Virus record (IMG/VR): IMGVR_UViG_3300047323_000240
Coordinates: 1-44,085 of that record
DNA length: 44,085 nt
Origin: a virus
Strand: one strand, 5' to 3'
Shown here: positions 22,435 to 32,331 of the stretch, one piece after another
How positions within the stretch are numbered: the first letter of the stretch is position 1
Layout: every line of letters starts with the position of its first letter
The notes under the pieces: model-generated
Database searches by the model: none
What the model saw: the letters and a program-made list of their open reading frames with translations, nothing else
What the model was told of the DNA's origin: nothing
Program-made: the position numbers and the translations under genes

Positions 22435-23673
22435 ATGCAATATTTTTACACCTCACGCATCGGCAACAGCCGGTTCGAAATGGCAGACGGTTCACTGCTC
22501 TGCAAAGACGTCCCGATCGCCCGCACAGGCTCACAGGTTTACGACGAAAGCGAACTCCCTGGCATTGAAGGGGATGAAGACGGTGAGATTGTCGTCACTC
22601 GCGATGCTGACGAAGTTTTCAGGCCTGAAACTCTCGCTTCATTCGAAGGCATGGCGTTCACGCTGGGCCACCCAAAAGACATGGTCAATCCGGGCAACTG
22701 GAAAGAGTACTCCCATGGCCACATTCAAAACGTCCGGCGCGGCACTGCCGACCAGTCAGATCTAATGCTCGGCGATATCCATATCAAAACCTCTGAAGGC
22801 ATCCAGAAGGTTATGGACGGCCAGGATCAGATCTCGATGGGTTATGACGCCGAGTACGACCAGTCAGCACCAGGGCAAGCCCGACAACACACCATCATCG
22901 GTAACCACTGTGCGAGCGTTCCAAACGGGCGTGCAGGTATTCGCTGTTCAATTGGAGATAGCACATTCATGACTACCAAAAATCAGGGCTGGTTAACCCA
23001 GCTGAAACGGGCGATTAAAACTAAGGATGCCGATGGTCTGGCTGATTTGGTTGATAACGCGCCAGCGGAGCTGATCGAACCAAGCCTTGATTTGGCTCGG
23101 GCAGTAAACATCACGATTAACCCGGCCCAGCCGTTGCCACAAGAGAAAGAGCTTGGCGGCCTGACGACTGATGAAGGCGGGGAAGGTGGTGCGCAGACTA
23201 ACGGCGAACTTGAGGCTAAGGTGGACGCGCTCACGATTCTGGTTCAGCAGCTGCTAAACCCCTCGACCGCAACAACTGACTCTGAAGATGATCCGGACGA
23301 GAAAGAAGAGAAAGCGAAGGCCACAACCGATGCTTCTTATCAGCAGGGTGTAATTGCCCGCGCTGAGCTGATCCTGCCGGGTGTGAAGCTTCCTGAAGGT
23401 GGCAAAATGGCTGCATTCAAGCGCTCAACGATGGATGCTGCTTTCAAAACTCCCGCAGGTCAGGCGCTCCTTGCTCCACTGGTAGGCGCATCCCCTGACT
23501 TTGCCAAAATGCCTAAAGCAACACTGGACGCGATGTTCATCTCGGCCAGTGAGATTGCCAAAGCACGCAATACCGCTCCGGCAACAACCCGAAGCCACGG
23601 CTTTTACGACTCCGCTAACAAAAACTCTCCGGCTGCCCTGAATAAGGCCTTCGCCGCTCACTGGAATAAATAA
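22435..23673 (+). CDS. DUF2213 protein, probable prohead protease/scaffold
   Basis: 412 residues from the ATG at 22435 (GGAG upstream). Residues 1-180 hold the DUF2213 features: LPGIEGDEDGEIVVTRDADEV, FTLGHPKDMVNPGNW, QISMGYDAEYD, and IGNHCASVPNGRAG with conserved His and Ser. The C-terminal half is acidic and low-complexity, as in scaffolds. Protease plus scaffold fits the gene order before cement and capsid. The catalytic residues are my inference. Confidence 0.8.
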   Translation: MQYFYTSRIGNSRFEMADGSLLCKDVPIARTGSQVYDESELPGIEGDEDGEIVVTRDADEVFRPETLASFEGMAFTLGHPKDMVNPGNWKEYSHGHIQNVRRGTADQSDLMLGDIHIKTSEGIQKVMDGQDQISMGYDAEYDQSAPGQARQHTIIGNHCASVPNGRAGIRCSIGDSTFMTTKNQGWLTQLKRAIKTKDADGLADLVDNAPAELIEPSLDLARAVNITINPAQPLPQEKELGGLTTDEGGEGGAQTNGELEAKVDALTILVQQLLNPSTATTDSEDDPDEKEEKAKATTDASYQQGVIARAELILPGVKLPEGGKMAAFKRSTMDAAFKTPAGQALLAPLVGASPDFAKMPKATLDAMFISASEIAKARNTAPATTRSHGFYDSANKNSPAALNKAFAAHWNK

Positions 23674-23682
23674 GGTAACTCA

Positions 23683-24177
23683 ATGGCCTCTTATCTGCTT
23701 CGCATGCCAGTAGGCATCCCGGGCGCGATTTCTCGCCCACAAGACCTGACCACTGAGCCTGTTATCCTGGACGCTGCTAAAGCCTTCAGCGCATACGGAC
23801 TCGTTGGTAAAGACAGCGCAGACGGTAAATTCATCCCTCTGGTAGCAGGTGACGCTGCCACGCTGATCACCGGCCTGTACGTCCGCCCATACCCAACCAC
23901 GTCAACCCCTGACATGGTTCGCCAGATTGGCACCGCGTTGAGCTTCCCGGGTGACGTAATGAAGCGCGGTTACATGACCGTGAACGTTGGCGGCACCGCT
24001 GTAAACCTGACCAAAGGCTCCCCGGTTTATGTTCGTAATGCGAACCCGACCGATGCCAGCCCGCTGGGCTCGATTCTTGGCGCTGCAGTAACTGACGAAA
24101 CTGTCGTGCTGCCAAACGCTACTTTTACCGGTGCAGGCGATGCCAAGGGCAACGCTGAAATCGCATACAACATCTAA
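23683..24177 (+). CDS. Head decoration/cement protein (Gp24-like)
   Basis: 164 residues, Gly- and Val-rich beta protein (start MASYLLRMPVGIPGAISRPQ). Matches proteins called structural cement protein Gp24, which sit before the capsid gene and stabilise the shell. No catalytic motifs. Confidence 0.8.
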   Translation: MASYLLRMPVGIPGAISRPQDLTTEPVILDAAKAFSAYGLVGKDSADGKFIPLVAGDAATLITGLYVRPYPTTSTPDMVRQIGTALSFPGDVMKRGYMTVNVGGTAVNLTKGSPVYVRNANPTDASPLGSILGAAVTDETVVLPNATFTGAGDAKGNAEIAYNI

Positions 24178-24191
24178 GGGAAACGCTGAAT

Positions 24192-25130
24192 ATGTTTACT
24201 TTTGACCAAGCCACCGTAGACGGTACTGGCGCTTTCCTGGTTGGTGAGCTTGAGCGCCTCGACCAGACACTGAACATGCCACTGGTGGGATACACCTGGT
24301 CGCGCGATATCCAGCTGCGCGAAGACGTGTCCATCGCCGATGACATCAGTTCCTTCACCAACTCTTCTTTTGCTGCTGCGGGTACACCTAACCCGAACGG
24401 TAAAAACTGGATCGGTAAAGACTCCACCGCTATCGCAGGCGTGAGTGTCGATATCGCTAAAACCGGCTTCCCGCTGTCCCTGTGGGGTATGGAGCTGGGC
24501 TGGACTCTTCCTGAACTGGCTGCAGCCGCACAGGTAGGCCGTCCTCTGGACACCCATAAGTATGACGGCATGCAGCTGAAGTGGAACATGGACACCGATG
24601 AGCAGGTTTATCGCGGTGATTCCCAACTCGGCGTTAAAGGTCTGTTCAACTACACCGGCGCAGCTATCACCAATGCCGTGAAAACGTGGGCGAACTCCAC
24701 CAACGCGGAAATTCTGGATTCAATCAACGCACTGCTGACCAGCGCCTGGCTGGCCTCTGGTTACACGCTGGTTCCCCGTGATCTGCGTTTGCCACCGAAG
24801 GCCTTTGCTCTGCTGGCGCAGCGTATCGTTTCAGATGCGGGTAATCAGTCTCTGCTGACCTATTTGCAGATGAACACCATCGCTTACCACCAGAACGGCG
24901 TGCCACTGAACATCTACGCGGTTAAGTGGCTGGAAGGCGCTGGCGTTGGCGGCACCGATCGCATGGTTGCCTACACCAACGACAAAAAGTATGTGCGCTT
25001 CCCGATGGTTCCACTGCTGAGCGTTCCAATCCAGTATCGGGGCATCTACCAGATGACCACCTACTACGGCAAGTTGGGTGCAGTTGAATCGCCTTACCCT
25101 GAAACGATCGCTTACCTCGACGGGATTTAA
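24192..25130 (+). CDS. Major capsid protein, DUF2184 family
   Basis: 312 residues. HK97-fold shell subunit. DUF2184 features: ERLDQTLNMPLVGYTWSRDI, SLWGMELGWTLPELAAAAQV near 100-120, LPPKAFALLAQ near 198 and a C-terminal PIQYRGIYQMTTYYGKLGAV. No N-terminal delta domain, in line with a separate scaffold gene. Followed by a strong hairpin. Confidence 0.93.
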   Translation: MFTFDQATVDGTGAFLVGELERLDQTLNMPLVGYTWSRDIQLREDVSIADDISSFTNSSFAAAGTPNPNGKNWIGKDSTAIAGVSVDIAKTGFPLSLWGMELGWTLPELAAAAQVGRPLDTHKYDGMQLKWNMDTDEQVYRGDSQLGVKGLFNYTGAAITNAVKTWANSTNAEILDSINALLTSAWLASGYTLVPRDLRLPPKAFALLAQRIVSDAGNQSLLTYLQMNTIAYHQNGVPLNIYAVKWLEGAGVGGTDRMVAYTNDKKYVRFPMVPLLSVPIQYRGIYQMTTYYGKLGAVESPYPETIAYLDGI

Positions 25131-25140
25131 GCCCACAACC

Positions 25141-25156
25141 GGCCCCGCAAGGGGCC
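25141..25156 (+). other. GGCCCC-GCAA-GGGGCC hairpin after the capsid gene
   Basis: Perfect 6-base GC stem with a GNRA (GCAA) loop and no T run, in the 40-base gap. More likely an mRNA-stabilising or partial-termination element than a full terminator. Confidence 0.6.
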
Positions 25157-25170
25157 ATCAGGAGATTCAC

Positions 25171-25533
25171 ATGGCTAAGAAAACAATCCGCGTCCACACC
25201 CCGTTTACCTTCACCAATGAAGACAATACCAGCCAGAGATTTGAAGCTGGTGAGCACGTTGTTGATGACAAGGTTGCCGATCACTGGTTTGTCACTGCCC
25301 ACTCTGAAATCACCGGCAAAGCTAAAGCGACTGCCGATACCAAAGAGTTTCAGGCGCAGATTGACAGTCTGACCGCGCAACTTGAAGACAAAGACAAAAC
25401 CATAGGTGAGCAGCAGGCGTCCATTTCTGAAAAGGACGCGACCATTGAAGATCTTACCGCGCAGCTTGAAGCACTTAAGGCGCCTGCAGGTGACAAAGAT
25501 GCCAAGGAACAAAAACCTACCGACGGTAAGTGA
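25171..25533 (+). CDS. Structural protein with coiled coil (STY1053-like)
   Basis: 120 residues from the ATG at 25171 (GGAG upstream). N-terminal beta domain ([20 protein letters not shown]), then a coiled coil from about residue 55 with repeated [10 protein letters not shown] and [10 protein letters not shown]. Of the type called STY1053 family phage-associated protein. Role in the head or neck is inferred. Confidence 0.7.
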   Translation: MAKKTIRVHTPFTFTNEDNTSQRFEAGEHVVDDKVADHWFVTAHSEITGKAKATADTKEFQAQIDSLTAQLEDKDKTIGEQQASISEKDATIEDLTAQLEALKAPAGDKDAKEQKPTDGK

Positions 25534-25903
25534 TTTTCGCCGCGACTTCCCGCAATTCGCTGACACCACCAAATACCCCGATCCAGTAATCCAGTTCCGC
25601 TTAAACCTCGCTGACACGCTAATCGACGGCTCCGCCATGGGGGATATGTTCCCCTATCTGGTGGAGTTGTTCGTGGCGCATTACATGGTGCTTTACGCGG
25701 CTGATTCAGCATCTGGAGCAGTTGGTGGTGCTGGCGGCGCGTCAAGTGGTGTGGTCGCGTCAAAGTCTGTCGATAAGGTCAGCGTCAGTTACGACAACAG
25801 CTCAACACTGAATGCTGATGCAGGCTTCTGGAATTACTCCCGATATGGCGCTGAGTTTTATCAGATGCTCATGCTGTTTGGTTACGGTGGTGTGCAGCTA
25901 TGA
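25499..25903 (+). CDS. Head-tail connector, DUF4054 family
   Basis: 134 residues from the ATG at 25499 (AGGTG upstream), overlapping the previous gene by 35 bases. Features: [20 protein letters not shown], a Gly/Ser-rich middle, and [20 protein letters not shown] near the C-terminus. Adaptor below the portal. Confidence 0.8.
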   Translation: MPRNKNLPTVSDFRRDFPQFADTTKYPDPVIQFRLNLADTLIDGSAMGDMFPYLVELFVAHYMVLYAADSASGAVGGAGGASSGVVASKSVDKVSVSYDNSSTLNADAGFWNYSRYGAEFYQMLMLFGYGGVQL

Positions 25904-26394
25904 AATCTGGCCTGACAGTGCGTGCTGACAAAGCTCAGTCGGTTCTGGATTCACTCCGTTCTCTCACCCGAAAGGATGTGCTCGTTGGCATTCCTGAAGA
26001 TGAGAATGCGAGGGAAGAAGGCGAGTTTGGCAACGCCGGGATCGGCTATATCAACGAAAACGGCTCTCCAAAACAAAACATTCCAGCACGACCACACCTG
26101 AAGCCAGGCGTATCGTCAGTTCAGGACCAAACGCTGATTCACCTGAAATCTGCTGCGCAAAAGGCAATGGAAGGTGATGAGGCTGGCGCGCTGACCTCGC
26201 TGGACCGGGCCGGAACAGTGGCAGCCAACGGTGTGAAGCGTTACATGACTATCACAGGGTTTACACCTCTTGCTGATGCCACGGTGGCAGCGCGTCAGCG
26301 TCGTGGAAGGACCGGTATCAAACCACTCATCGACACGGGCGAGTACCGCCGAGCAATCACCCACGTAGTGAGGGATAAAGATGCCGACTCTTGA
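25900..26394 (+). CDS. Neck / tail completion protein
   Basis: 164 residues. [30 protein letters not shown] and [20 protein letters not shown] are typical of phage morphogenesis (HK97 gp10/virion morphogenesis) proteins. Overlaps both neighbours. Confidence 0.7.
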   Translation: MKSGLTVRADKAQSVLDSLRSLTRKDVLVGIPEDENAREEGEFGNAGIGYINENGSPKQNIPARPHLKPGVSSVQDQTLIHLKSAAQKAMEGDEAGALTSLDRAGTVAANGVKRYMTITGFTPLADATVAARQRRGRTGIKPLIDTGEYRRAITHVVRDKDADS

Positions 26395-26767
26395 TATGAC
26401 GGACGTACTGCTGTCGCCTGAGTTTCTCGATACCACTCTTATCGTGAAGCGAAATGAGCAGTCAGTTGATGAGGACGGTTTCACGGCGAACATCACCACC
26501 TCGACGCCATTTTCTGGCGTAGTAACGGTTGATCGCTCACTTGAAGCCAGGCGCATGCAAGCTGGGCAAGTGATTGGCGGCGCCATCCTGATCGTGACTG
26601 TTTTCCGGCTAACGAACGGCAATACCGGTGTTGATGCAGATATCGTCACCTACCGTGGAAGAGATTACCGCGTGACCTTCGTCGATCCATACACTGCTTA
26701 CGGTGCCGGATTTGTTCAGGCGCACTGCGAGCTTCAGCCGTTTGATGGAGGCCAGGGTGAGCAATGA
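26381..26767 (+). CDS. Head-tail joining protein
   Basis: 128 residues, beta-rich (LIVKRNEQSVDEDGFTANIT, FRLTNGNTGVDADIVTYRGR). Size and position fit the head-tail joining family. Specific family not certain. Confidence 0.65.
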   Translation: MPTLDMTDVLLSPEFLDTTLIVKRNEQSVDEDGFTANITTSTPFSGVVTVDRSLEARRMQAGQVIGGAILIVTVFRLTNGNTGVDADIVTYRGRDYRVTFVDPYTAYGAGFVQAHCELQPFDGGQGEQ

Positions 26768-27302
26768 CAGCACTTCCGCAGGATACCTCACGCCTCTTAG
26801 CTCCCAGCCCATTTATGACGAGGCGCTGGAACGACAGTTAAGCCAGTGGGTTCGCGCTCTGTCTGGATTGCCTGCTGGCTTGGTTCGCCCCCGCTGGACT
26901 CCCGTTCAGGCCTCGCAGCCCGCAGCTGATGTTAACTGGTGTGGTTTCGGCATCACTGATTTTGATGCTGATTACAACCCGGCGTTTATTCAGCAGGGCG
27001 AGGACTCAAGCGAGCTATGGAGACATGAAGTAGTTGAGTGCATGGCTTCATTTTATGGCCCAGGCGGACAGGGCATAGCTACACAATTTCGCGATGGCAT
27101 CACAGTAGGTCAGAACAACGACACGCTGAATGACACCGGATTAAGCCTTTTTGACCATTCAAAGCTCACGCCTTTCCCCGAGCTGATAAACAACCAGTGG
27201 GTACGCCGGTACGACATCACGGTACGCCTGCGCCGCAAAGTTATTCGCGAATACGGCATTAAATCGCTGCTGTCCGCGCCCGTTACATTCTTTGGAGAAT
27301 AA
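26760..27302 (+). CDS. Neck terminator protein, LIC_12616 family
   Basis: 180 residues from the GTG at 26760 with GGAGG five bases upstream. A Met four codons earlier is possible. Features: LERQLSQWVRALSGLPAGLV, RPRWTP, and YDITVRLRRKVIREYGIKSL at the C-terminus. Forms the tail terminator above the sheath. Confidence 0.75.
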   Translation, partial: SNDSTSAGYLTPLSSQPIYDEALERQLSQWVRALSGLPAGLVRPRWTPVQASQPAADVNWCGFGITDFDADYNPAFIQQGEDSSELWRHEVVECMASFYGPGGQGIATQFRDGITVGQNNDTLNDTGLSLFDHSKLTPFPELINNQWVRRYDITVRLRRKVIREYGIKSLLSAPVTFFGE

Positions 27303-27305
27303 ACC

Positions 27306-28451
27306 ATGCCACAGGGCTTGCCTGTATCCAACGTTGTCAGCGTTGATGTAATCATTTCGCCAAAGGCGGCTACGGGCCGTAACTTCGGCGCACTTTTAAT
27401 CCTCGGGTCATCTGAGGTCATTCCGGCCGCCGAGCGTGTTCGTCTGTATTCTGCAATTGAAGATATCGGAGATGATTTCGGTATCACCAGCGAAGAGTAC
27501 AAAGCCGCTCAGGTGTTCTTCTCTCAATCCCCGCAGCCAGATTCGGTTTACCTTGGGCGCTGGGTTAAGACGGTTGGTGATGACGAAACAGACGCGATTG
27601 AAACGCTTCCTGAAGCATTGAACGCCTGCCTCGATTTCACTAACTGGTACGGCCTGGCTGTCGCTGATACTGACGTGATCGCCGATTCTGATGTGATTGC
27701 AGTCGCGGCAGCAATTGAAGCTGCTTCACTGAGTCGCGTGTTCTGCGCAACAACTGCAGAGCCTGAGTCTATTCAGGCTGCCGTGACAACCGACCTGGCA
27801 TCAAAACTGAAGGCCGCAGGCTACTCACGCACTTTCATCCAGTATTCAACGTCCAGTAAGTACGCCGCCATCTCTGCCTTTGGCCGCGCCTTCACGGTGA
27901 ATTTCACTGGCAGCAACACGACCATTACGCTGAAGTTTAAACAAGAGCCTGGCATTACCTACGAGACCCTGACCAGCGCACAGGCTGCCGCGCTGGATGC
28001 GAAAAATTGCAACGTTTACGTTTACTACGCGAACGACACTGCAATCATTCAGCAAGGGATAATGTCCAACGGCGATTTCTTCGACGAGCGACACGGCCTG
28101 GACTGGCTGCAGAACTACGTGCAGACCAACCTGTTCAACCTGCTCTACACCTCTACCACCAAAATCCCGCAGACAGAGCCAGGCGTTACCCGCTTACTGG
28201 CAAACGTTGAGCAATCAATGGATCAGTCTGTGACAAACGGTCTGGTGGCGGCTGGCGTGTGGAATGGCAGCCCGATTGGTCAGCTTGCTTCAGGCGATAC
28301 GTTGACTAAAGGCTATTACGTTTACGCCGCACCGCTCTCAACCCAGGCTCAGTCAGATCGTGAAGCCCGTAAAGCTCCACTGATTCAGGTGGCCTGTAAA
28401 CTCGCTGGCGCAGTGCATTATGCAGACGTCCAGATTAACGTTGTCCGCTAA
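27306..28451 (+). CDS. Tail sheath protein, DUF3383 family
   Basis: 381 residues. DUF3383 proteins form the contractile sheath, so the phage is a myovirus. Features: [40 protein letters not shown], and [20 protein letters not shown]. Highly expressed structural gene with a clean ATG after GGAG. Confidence 0.93.
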   Translation: MPQGLPVSNVVSVDVIISPKAATGRNFGALLILGSSEVIPAAERVRLYSAIEDIGDDFGITSEEYKAAQVFFSQSPQPDSVYLGRWVKTVGDDETDAIETLPEALNACLDFTNWYGLAVADTDVIADSDVIAVAAAIEAASLSRVFCATTAEPESIQAAVTTDLASKLKAAGYSRTFIQYSTSSKYAAISAFGRAFTVNFTGSNTTITLKFKQEPGITYETLTSAQAAALDAKNCNVYVYYANDTAIIQQGIMSNGDFFDERHGLDWLQNYVQTNLFNLLYTSTTKIPQTEPGVTRLLANVEQSMDQSVTNGLVAAGVWNGSPIGQLASGDTLTKGYYVYAAPLSTQAQSDREARKAPLIQVACKLAGAVHYADVQINVVR

Positions 28452-28461
28452 GGGGATTTAA

Positions 28462-28902
28462 ATGCCAACGTACAGTTTTATGGATGTTTCGGCCTCTATG
28501 GTCGGCCCCACTGGCGCACTTGATTTGGGGTATGGCGCCGCAAACTCAGAAGAAGGCATCACGGTCACAATGGTGGAAAACAAAAACACCATGACGATCG
28601 GAGCCGACGGTGAAGTGATGCACAGCCTCTCTGCCGGCAAGGCTGGGACGGTGACGGTGAACCTTCAGAAGACCTCTCCGATGAACAAGAAGCTTTCGCT
28701 GATGTATAACGCGCAAAGCCAGTCATCCGCCACATGGGGCAATAACGTGTTTGTTATCCGAAACCATGCATCTGGTGACATCACCACCATTCGCGCAGCA
28801 GCCTTCCAGAAGCAACCAGACTGGAACAACCCGAAAGTGGCCGGCATGGTCGCGTGGGTGTTCGATGGCGGCAAAGTTGATCAGGTTCTTGGGGAGTTTT
28901 AA
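28462..28902 (+). CDS. Tail tube protein, DUF3277 family
   Basis: 146 residues. MPTYSFMDVSASMVGPTGAL, the GADGEVMHSLSAGKAGTVTV segment and KVAGMVAWVFDGGKVDQVLG are typical of tube proteins paired with DUF3383 sheaths. Confidence 0.88.
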   Translation: MPTYSFMDVSASMVGPTGALDLGYGAANSEEGITVTMVENKNTMTIGADGEVMHSLSAGKAGTVTVNLQKTSPMNKKLSLMYNAQSQSSATWGNNVFVIRNHASGDITTIRAAAFQKQPDWNNPKVAGMVAWVFDGGKVDQVLGEF

Positions 28903-28905
28903 CAG

Positions 28906-29364
28906 ATGGAATTCGAACTAAAGGGCCAGCAGTACCGCACTGCAAAACTCGATGTATTTTCCCAGCTGAAAGTTTCACGAAAGCTCATGCCTGTACTGGC
29001 TGGGCTGCTTTCAGAATTCGGTAGCCTTAAGGAGTTGATGCCGAAGAAAACTGCTGGCGATGACTCGCTACCGTCATTTGATCAGCTTCAACCTCTCTTC
29101 GATAAAGTGCTGCCTAAAATTGCAGAAATCATCTCTGAGCTGAGTGAAGAAGATACCAATGCGATCATCTATCCGTGCCTGTCGGTGGTAGCCCGTCAAC
29201 ACGGCAAGGGCTGGACACCCGTGTTTAGTCAGGGGCAGTTGATGTTCGATGACATCGACCTTATGAGCATGCTGCAAATGGTTGGCCGTGTGGTGGGTGA
29301 CAGTCTGGGAAATTTTTTGCCAGAACTCCCCGCCAGCGGGACGGACAGCCTGCCAGCGGCCTGA
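28906..29364 (+). CDS. Tail assembly chaperone (short form)
   Basis: 152 residues, helical and acidic, before the tape measure gene. A T TTT TTG run in the right frame (29313-29319) can shift ribosomes by -1 into an open frame ending at 29552, giving a longer form as with lambda G/GT. Chaperone for the tape measure. Confidence 0.8.
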   Translation: MEFELKGQQYRTAKLDVFSQLKVSRKLMPVLAGLLSEFGSLKELMPKKTAGDDSLPSFDQLQPLFDKVLPKIAEIISELSEEDTNAIIYPCLSVVARQHGKGWTPVFSQGQLMFDDIDLMSMLQMVGRVVGDSLGNFLPELPASGTDSLPAA

Positions 29365-29552
29365 CGCTTGAAAGCCTGCCTGATGGTGAGGACTGCCTGA
29401 TGCGCCCGGTGGATGCCGGGTACATCCTTTATTCCTCGCTGAAAGATGGTTCGGTAGATCTCGCTGACATAGCCCGCATGAATGACTGGCTCGATTTGAA
29501 AGCCGATAACGAATACCGGATTGAGAAGTGGAGACAGGATAATGAATGCTGA
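28906..29552 (+). CDS. Tail assembly chaperone, predicted -1 frameshift product
   Basis: Frame 0 up to Leu138 (about 29319), then the -1 frame from 29319 to TGA at 29550-29552, about 215 residues. The -1 segment is open from the slip site: ARTPRQRDGQPASGLTLESL at its start, then GYILYSSLKDGSVDLADIAR and ending WRQDNEC. It has no good start of its own. The slippery heptamer and order (chaperone then tape measure) match the conserved G/GT mechanism. Confidence 0.7.
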
Positions 29553-31449
29553 GACTATCAAGGACTTTCTGGTAAGCCTCGGCTTTCAAGTTGATGAGTC
29601 AGGATCGCGAAAGTTTGAAGCCACACTCACAGGTGTAACGCTTCAGGCTGTGAAAATGGGCACGGCCGTTGAGGCGGCCGCCCTTTCGGTGGTGGCATTC
29701 ACTGCCAAAATTGCCAGCGGCCTGGATAATCTGTACTGGGCATCGCAGCGCACCGGCGCAACGGTGGCCGGCATCCAGCAAATTGGTTATGCAGCTTCGC
29801 AAATGGGCGGCAGTGTCGAGGCGGCAAGGGGCTCTCTTGAAAGCCTGTCACGGTTCATGCGTAACAATCCCGGAGCAGAAGGCTTCCTGAATCGCCTTGG
29901 GGTGCAAACTCGGGATGCCAGGGGCAACATGAGGGATATGGCTTCCGTCTTCACAGGCGTTGGCCAGAAGCTCAGTGGCATGCCGTATTACCGTGCTAAC
30001 CAGTACGCTCAAATGCTTGGCATTGACGAAAACACGTTAATGGCAATGCGGCGCGGCATGGGTAATTTCAGCGCCCAATACTCACAGATGGCAAAGGTAA
30101 TCGGCTATAACGCTGATACCGCGGCTGTCAGTTCCAACAAATTTATGACATCCCTTCGCAGTTTCGGCCAGATGGCGGGAATGGCGCGGGATAAAATCGG
30201 TTCAAACCTGGCAGATGGCCTTACCGGATCACTGGAAAAACTCCGCAAGCAAATCCTCGACAATTTCCCGAAAGTCGAAGAGACGATCACAAAGGGTATT
30301 CGTGGACTTCTCAGCCTCGCTGATGTTATAGGCCGGGTTATTTACCGGTTAATTCAAGCCGCGGGCGATATCCGGGACTGGTGGAGTGGTCTGGATAAAG
30401 GCACCAAGCAGCTAATCGAAACGTTTGGGGCTTTGATACTTGCCTGGCGCTTGCTGAACAGTGCGTTCATGACATCCCCAATCGGGATTATTCTCTCTCT
30501 TGGCGTGGCAATACTTGGTCTGTATGACGACTACAAAACGTGGAAAGAGGGCGGGAAATCATTAATCGACTGGGAGAAATGGCAGCCAGCGATTGATTCG
30601 GCGAAAAAGGCGCTGGACTGGTTTACTGACAAGCTGAATAACCTGAACAACGGCACGCTAACGTGGAAGGGCACCCTTCAGTCACTTTCTGACTTTATGA
30701 AAGGTGACTGGTCTAAGGCCATTACTGACGCCATCAATTACGTGAACACTAAGTTCAACGGATTCTTTGCTGACTTCGGTAAGAAGCTGGCAAGCAGCCC
30801 ATTCTGGCGCCTGCTGGTTCGCGCTCACATTATGTCTGATTCAGATACGCAGGATATGCAGAACTTCTTCAGTGGCAAAGCTGGAACCGGAGAAGGTGAT
30901 ACCGCAATACCTGATGGGGCAAAGCGTGGTGAGCGAAACAACAATCCCGGCAACCTGAATTACGCCGGTCAGGCCGGTGCTGAGTTGGAGAAGCCTGGCG
31001 GAAGGTTTGCGAAATTCCGTACCGCTTACGATGGCCTGCGTGCCATGTCACGGCAACTTATGTTATACGCAAACCGTGGAATTAACACGGTCGAGAGCAT
31101 TATATCCACCTGGGCACCGGGTAGTGAAAATGACACTGGCGCATACATCAATGCCATTTCCAAAGGTCTTGGCGTTGACTCAAAAGCAGCGCTTAACCTG
31201 CAAAACCCTCAGGTAATGTCTTCACTTATGAACGGCATCATCCAGCATGAGAATGGCAGGAATGTTTATTCTGGTGAACTTGTTAATCGCGCTGCGATTG
31301 CTGGAACAGGCGGGGCAACAGTCAATCAGGAAACCAATATTCATATTCATGGAGTTTCCGATCCTGCCGCAGCTGGCGGCGCAGTCGCCGATCGTCAGAC
31401 CGGCGTTAATTCCCGACTCACTCAAACTCTCGCAACAGGGCCGCGCTGA
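29542..31449 (+). CDS. Tape measure protein with lysozyme-like C-terminal domain
   Basis: 635 residues from the ATG at 29542. Sets tail length and helps DNA entry. Long helical region (residues 1-260), a hydrophobic stretch near 290-330 (LIETFGALILAWRLLNSAFM, SPIGIILSLGVAILGLYDDY), then a domain at about 460-580 with RNNNPGNLNYAG, TAYDGLRAMSRQLMLYANRG and IISTWAPGSENDTGAYINAI. That is the pattern of phage structural peptidoglycan hydrolases. It may open the cell wall during infection. Confidence 0.92.
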   Translation: MNAETIKDFLVSLGFQVDESGSRKFEATLTGVTLQAVKMGTAVEAAALSVVAFTAKIASGLDNLYWASQRTGATVAGIQQIGYAASQMGGSVEAARGSLESLSRFMRNNPGAEGFLNRLGVQTRDARGNMRDMASVFTGVGQKLSGMPYYRANQYAQMLGIDENTLMAMRRGMGNFSAQYSQMAKVIGYNADTAAVSSNKFMTSLRSFGQMAGMARDKIGSNLADGLTGSLEKLRKQILDNFPKVEETITKGIRGLLSLADVIGRVIYRLIQAAGDIRDWWSGLDKGTKQLIETFGALILAWRLLNSAFMTSPIGIILSLGVAILGLYDDYKTWKEGGKSLIDWEKWQPAIDSAKKALDWFTDKLNNLNNGTLTWKGTLQSLSDFMKGDWSKAITDAINYVNTKFNGFFADFGKKLASSPFWRLLVRAHIMSDSDTQDMQNFFSGKAGTGEGDTAIPDGAKRGERNNNPGNLNYAGQAGAELEKPGGRFAKFRTAYDGLRAMSRQLMLYANRGINTVESIISTWAPGSENDTGAYINAISKGLGVDSKAALNLQNPQVMSSLMNGIIQHENGRNVYSGELVNRAAIAGTGGATVNQETNIHIHGVSDPAAAGGAVADRQTGVNSRLTQTLATGPR

Positions 31450-32027
31450 TGGATATCATTTCGACGCTGTTTTCTCAGCAGTCCCGGAAGATTGGCCTGA
31501 TTATCCCTGACGTGGTGATTTCAGAGAAGCACAGCGACACGCTGGAGATCACTGAGCATCCCGTTGAGGACTCAGCGCCCGTTGCCGATCACGCATTCAG
31601 AAAGCCTTCTGAGCTGGTGATGGAGGTTGGATTTGCTGGCGGAGGTTCTTTGCTCGACCTGCTGGACACTACGTCTGTGGGGGTTGGCTTGGGGTTGAGC
31701 CCAAAAGAGACTTACGACCAACTATTGGTTCTGCAGCGCAGCCGGTTACCTTTCGATGTGGTGACCGGGAAGCGCATCTATAAGAACATGCTGATCCGGG
31801 TGATTGACGTTACGACTGACAGGACATCTGAGAACGTCCTGATGGCCTCCCTCGTTCTGCGGGAGGTGCTTATTTCGCAAACGCAAAGCATCACTGTTGC
31901 GAATAAAGCGGATATGGCTACCGGCGCCAGCACTTCAGCTGTCCAGAGTACAGGCACAAAGTCAGTTAAGACGGTGAATAACTCTGCGATTTATACACTG
32001 GCCTCATCACTTGGAATTGCGCCATGA
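31449..32027 (+). CDS. Baseplate/tail protein, Dit-like
   Basis: 192 residues. N-terminal beta domain (IPDVVISEKHSDTLEITEHP), then LPFDVVTGKRIYKNMLIRVI, typical of the Dit-like baseplate protein after the tape measure. C-terminal low-complexity Thr/Ser tail. Overlaps the tape measure by one base. Confidence 0.8.
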   Translation: MDIISTLFSQQSRKIGLIIPDVVISEKHSDTLEITEHPVEDSAPVADHAFRKPSELVMEVGFAGGGSLLDLLDTTSVGVGLGLSPKETYDQLLVLQRSRLPFDVVTGKRIYKNMLIRVIDVTTDRTSENVLMASLVLREVLISQTQSITVANKADMATGASTSAVQSTGTKSVKTVNNSAIYTLASSLGIAP

Positions 32028-32329
32028 ATATCACTGAAATTCCGCTCTCTCCTGATAACCAGCAATTTAACGCCCTGGTGAATAACGTCACTTACAAAAT
32101 TCGTGTGATTTGGCGGGACGATGCCGGGTGGGTTATGGACCTGCAGGACAGTAGCGGGGCGGACATTATTGCCGGCATTCCACTGGTAACCGGTATCGAC
32201 TTGCTTTATCAGTATGCCTATCTGGGGTTGGGGTTCTCTCTCCTGTGTTTATGCGATGCTGATACTCAGGAATACCCGTCTAAAACGGACCTCGGAACAG
32301 GCAGTCATCTTTACGTCATCACGGAGTAG
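32024..32329 (+). CDS. Baseplate plug-like protein
   Basis: 101 residues (start MNITEIPLSPDNQQFNALVN), beta-rich, with DLLYQYAYLGLGFSLLCLCD. Matches short phage baseplate plug proteins placed before the hub. Four-base overlap with the previous gene. Confidence 0.75.
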   Translation: MNITEIPLSPDNQQFNALVNNVTYKIRVIWRDDAGWVMDLQDSSGADIIAGIPLVTGIDLLYQYAYLGLGFSLLCLCDADTQEYPSKTDLGTGSHLYVITE

Positions 32330-32331
32330 CC

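Noticed and set aside
24922-25638. 238-codon open frame on the minus strand
   Set aside because: Crosses the capsid gene end, a hairpin and two further genes. A shadow of the late operon.
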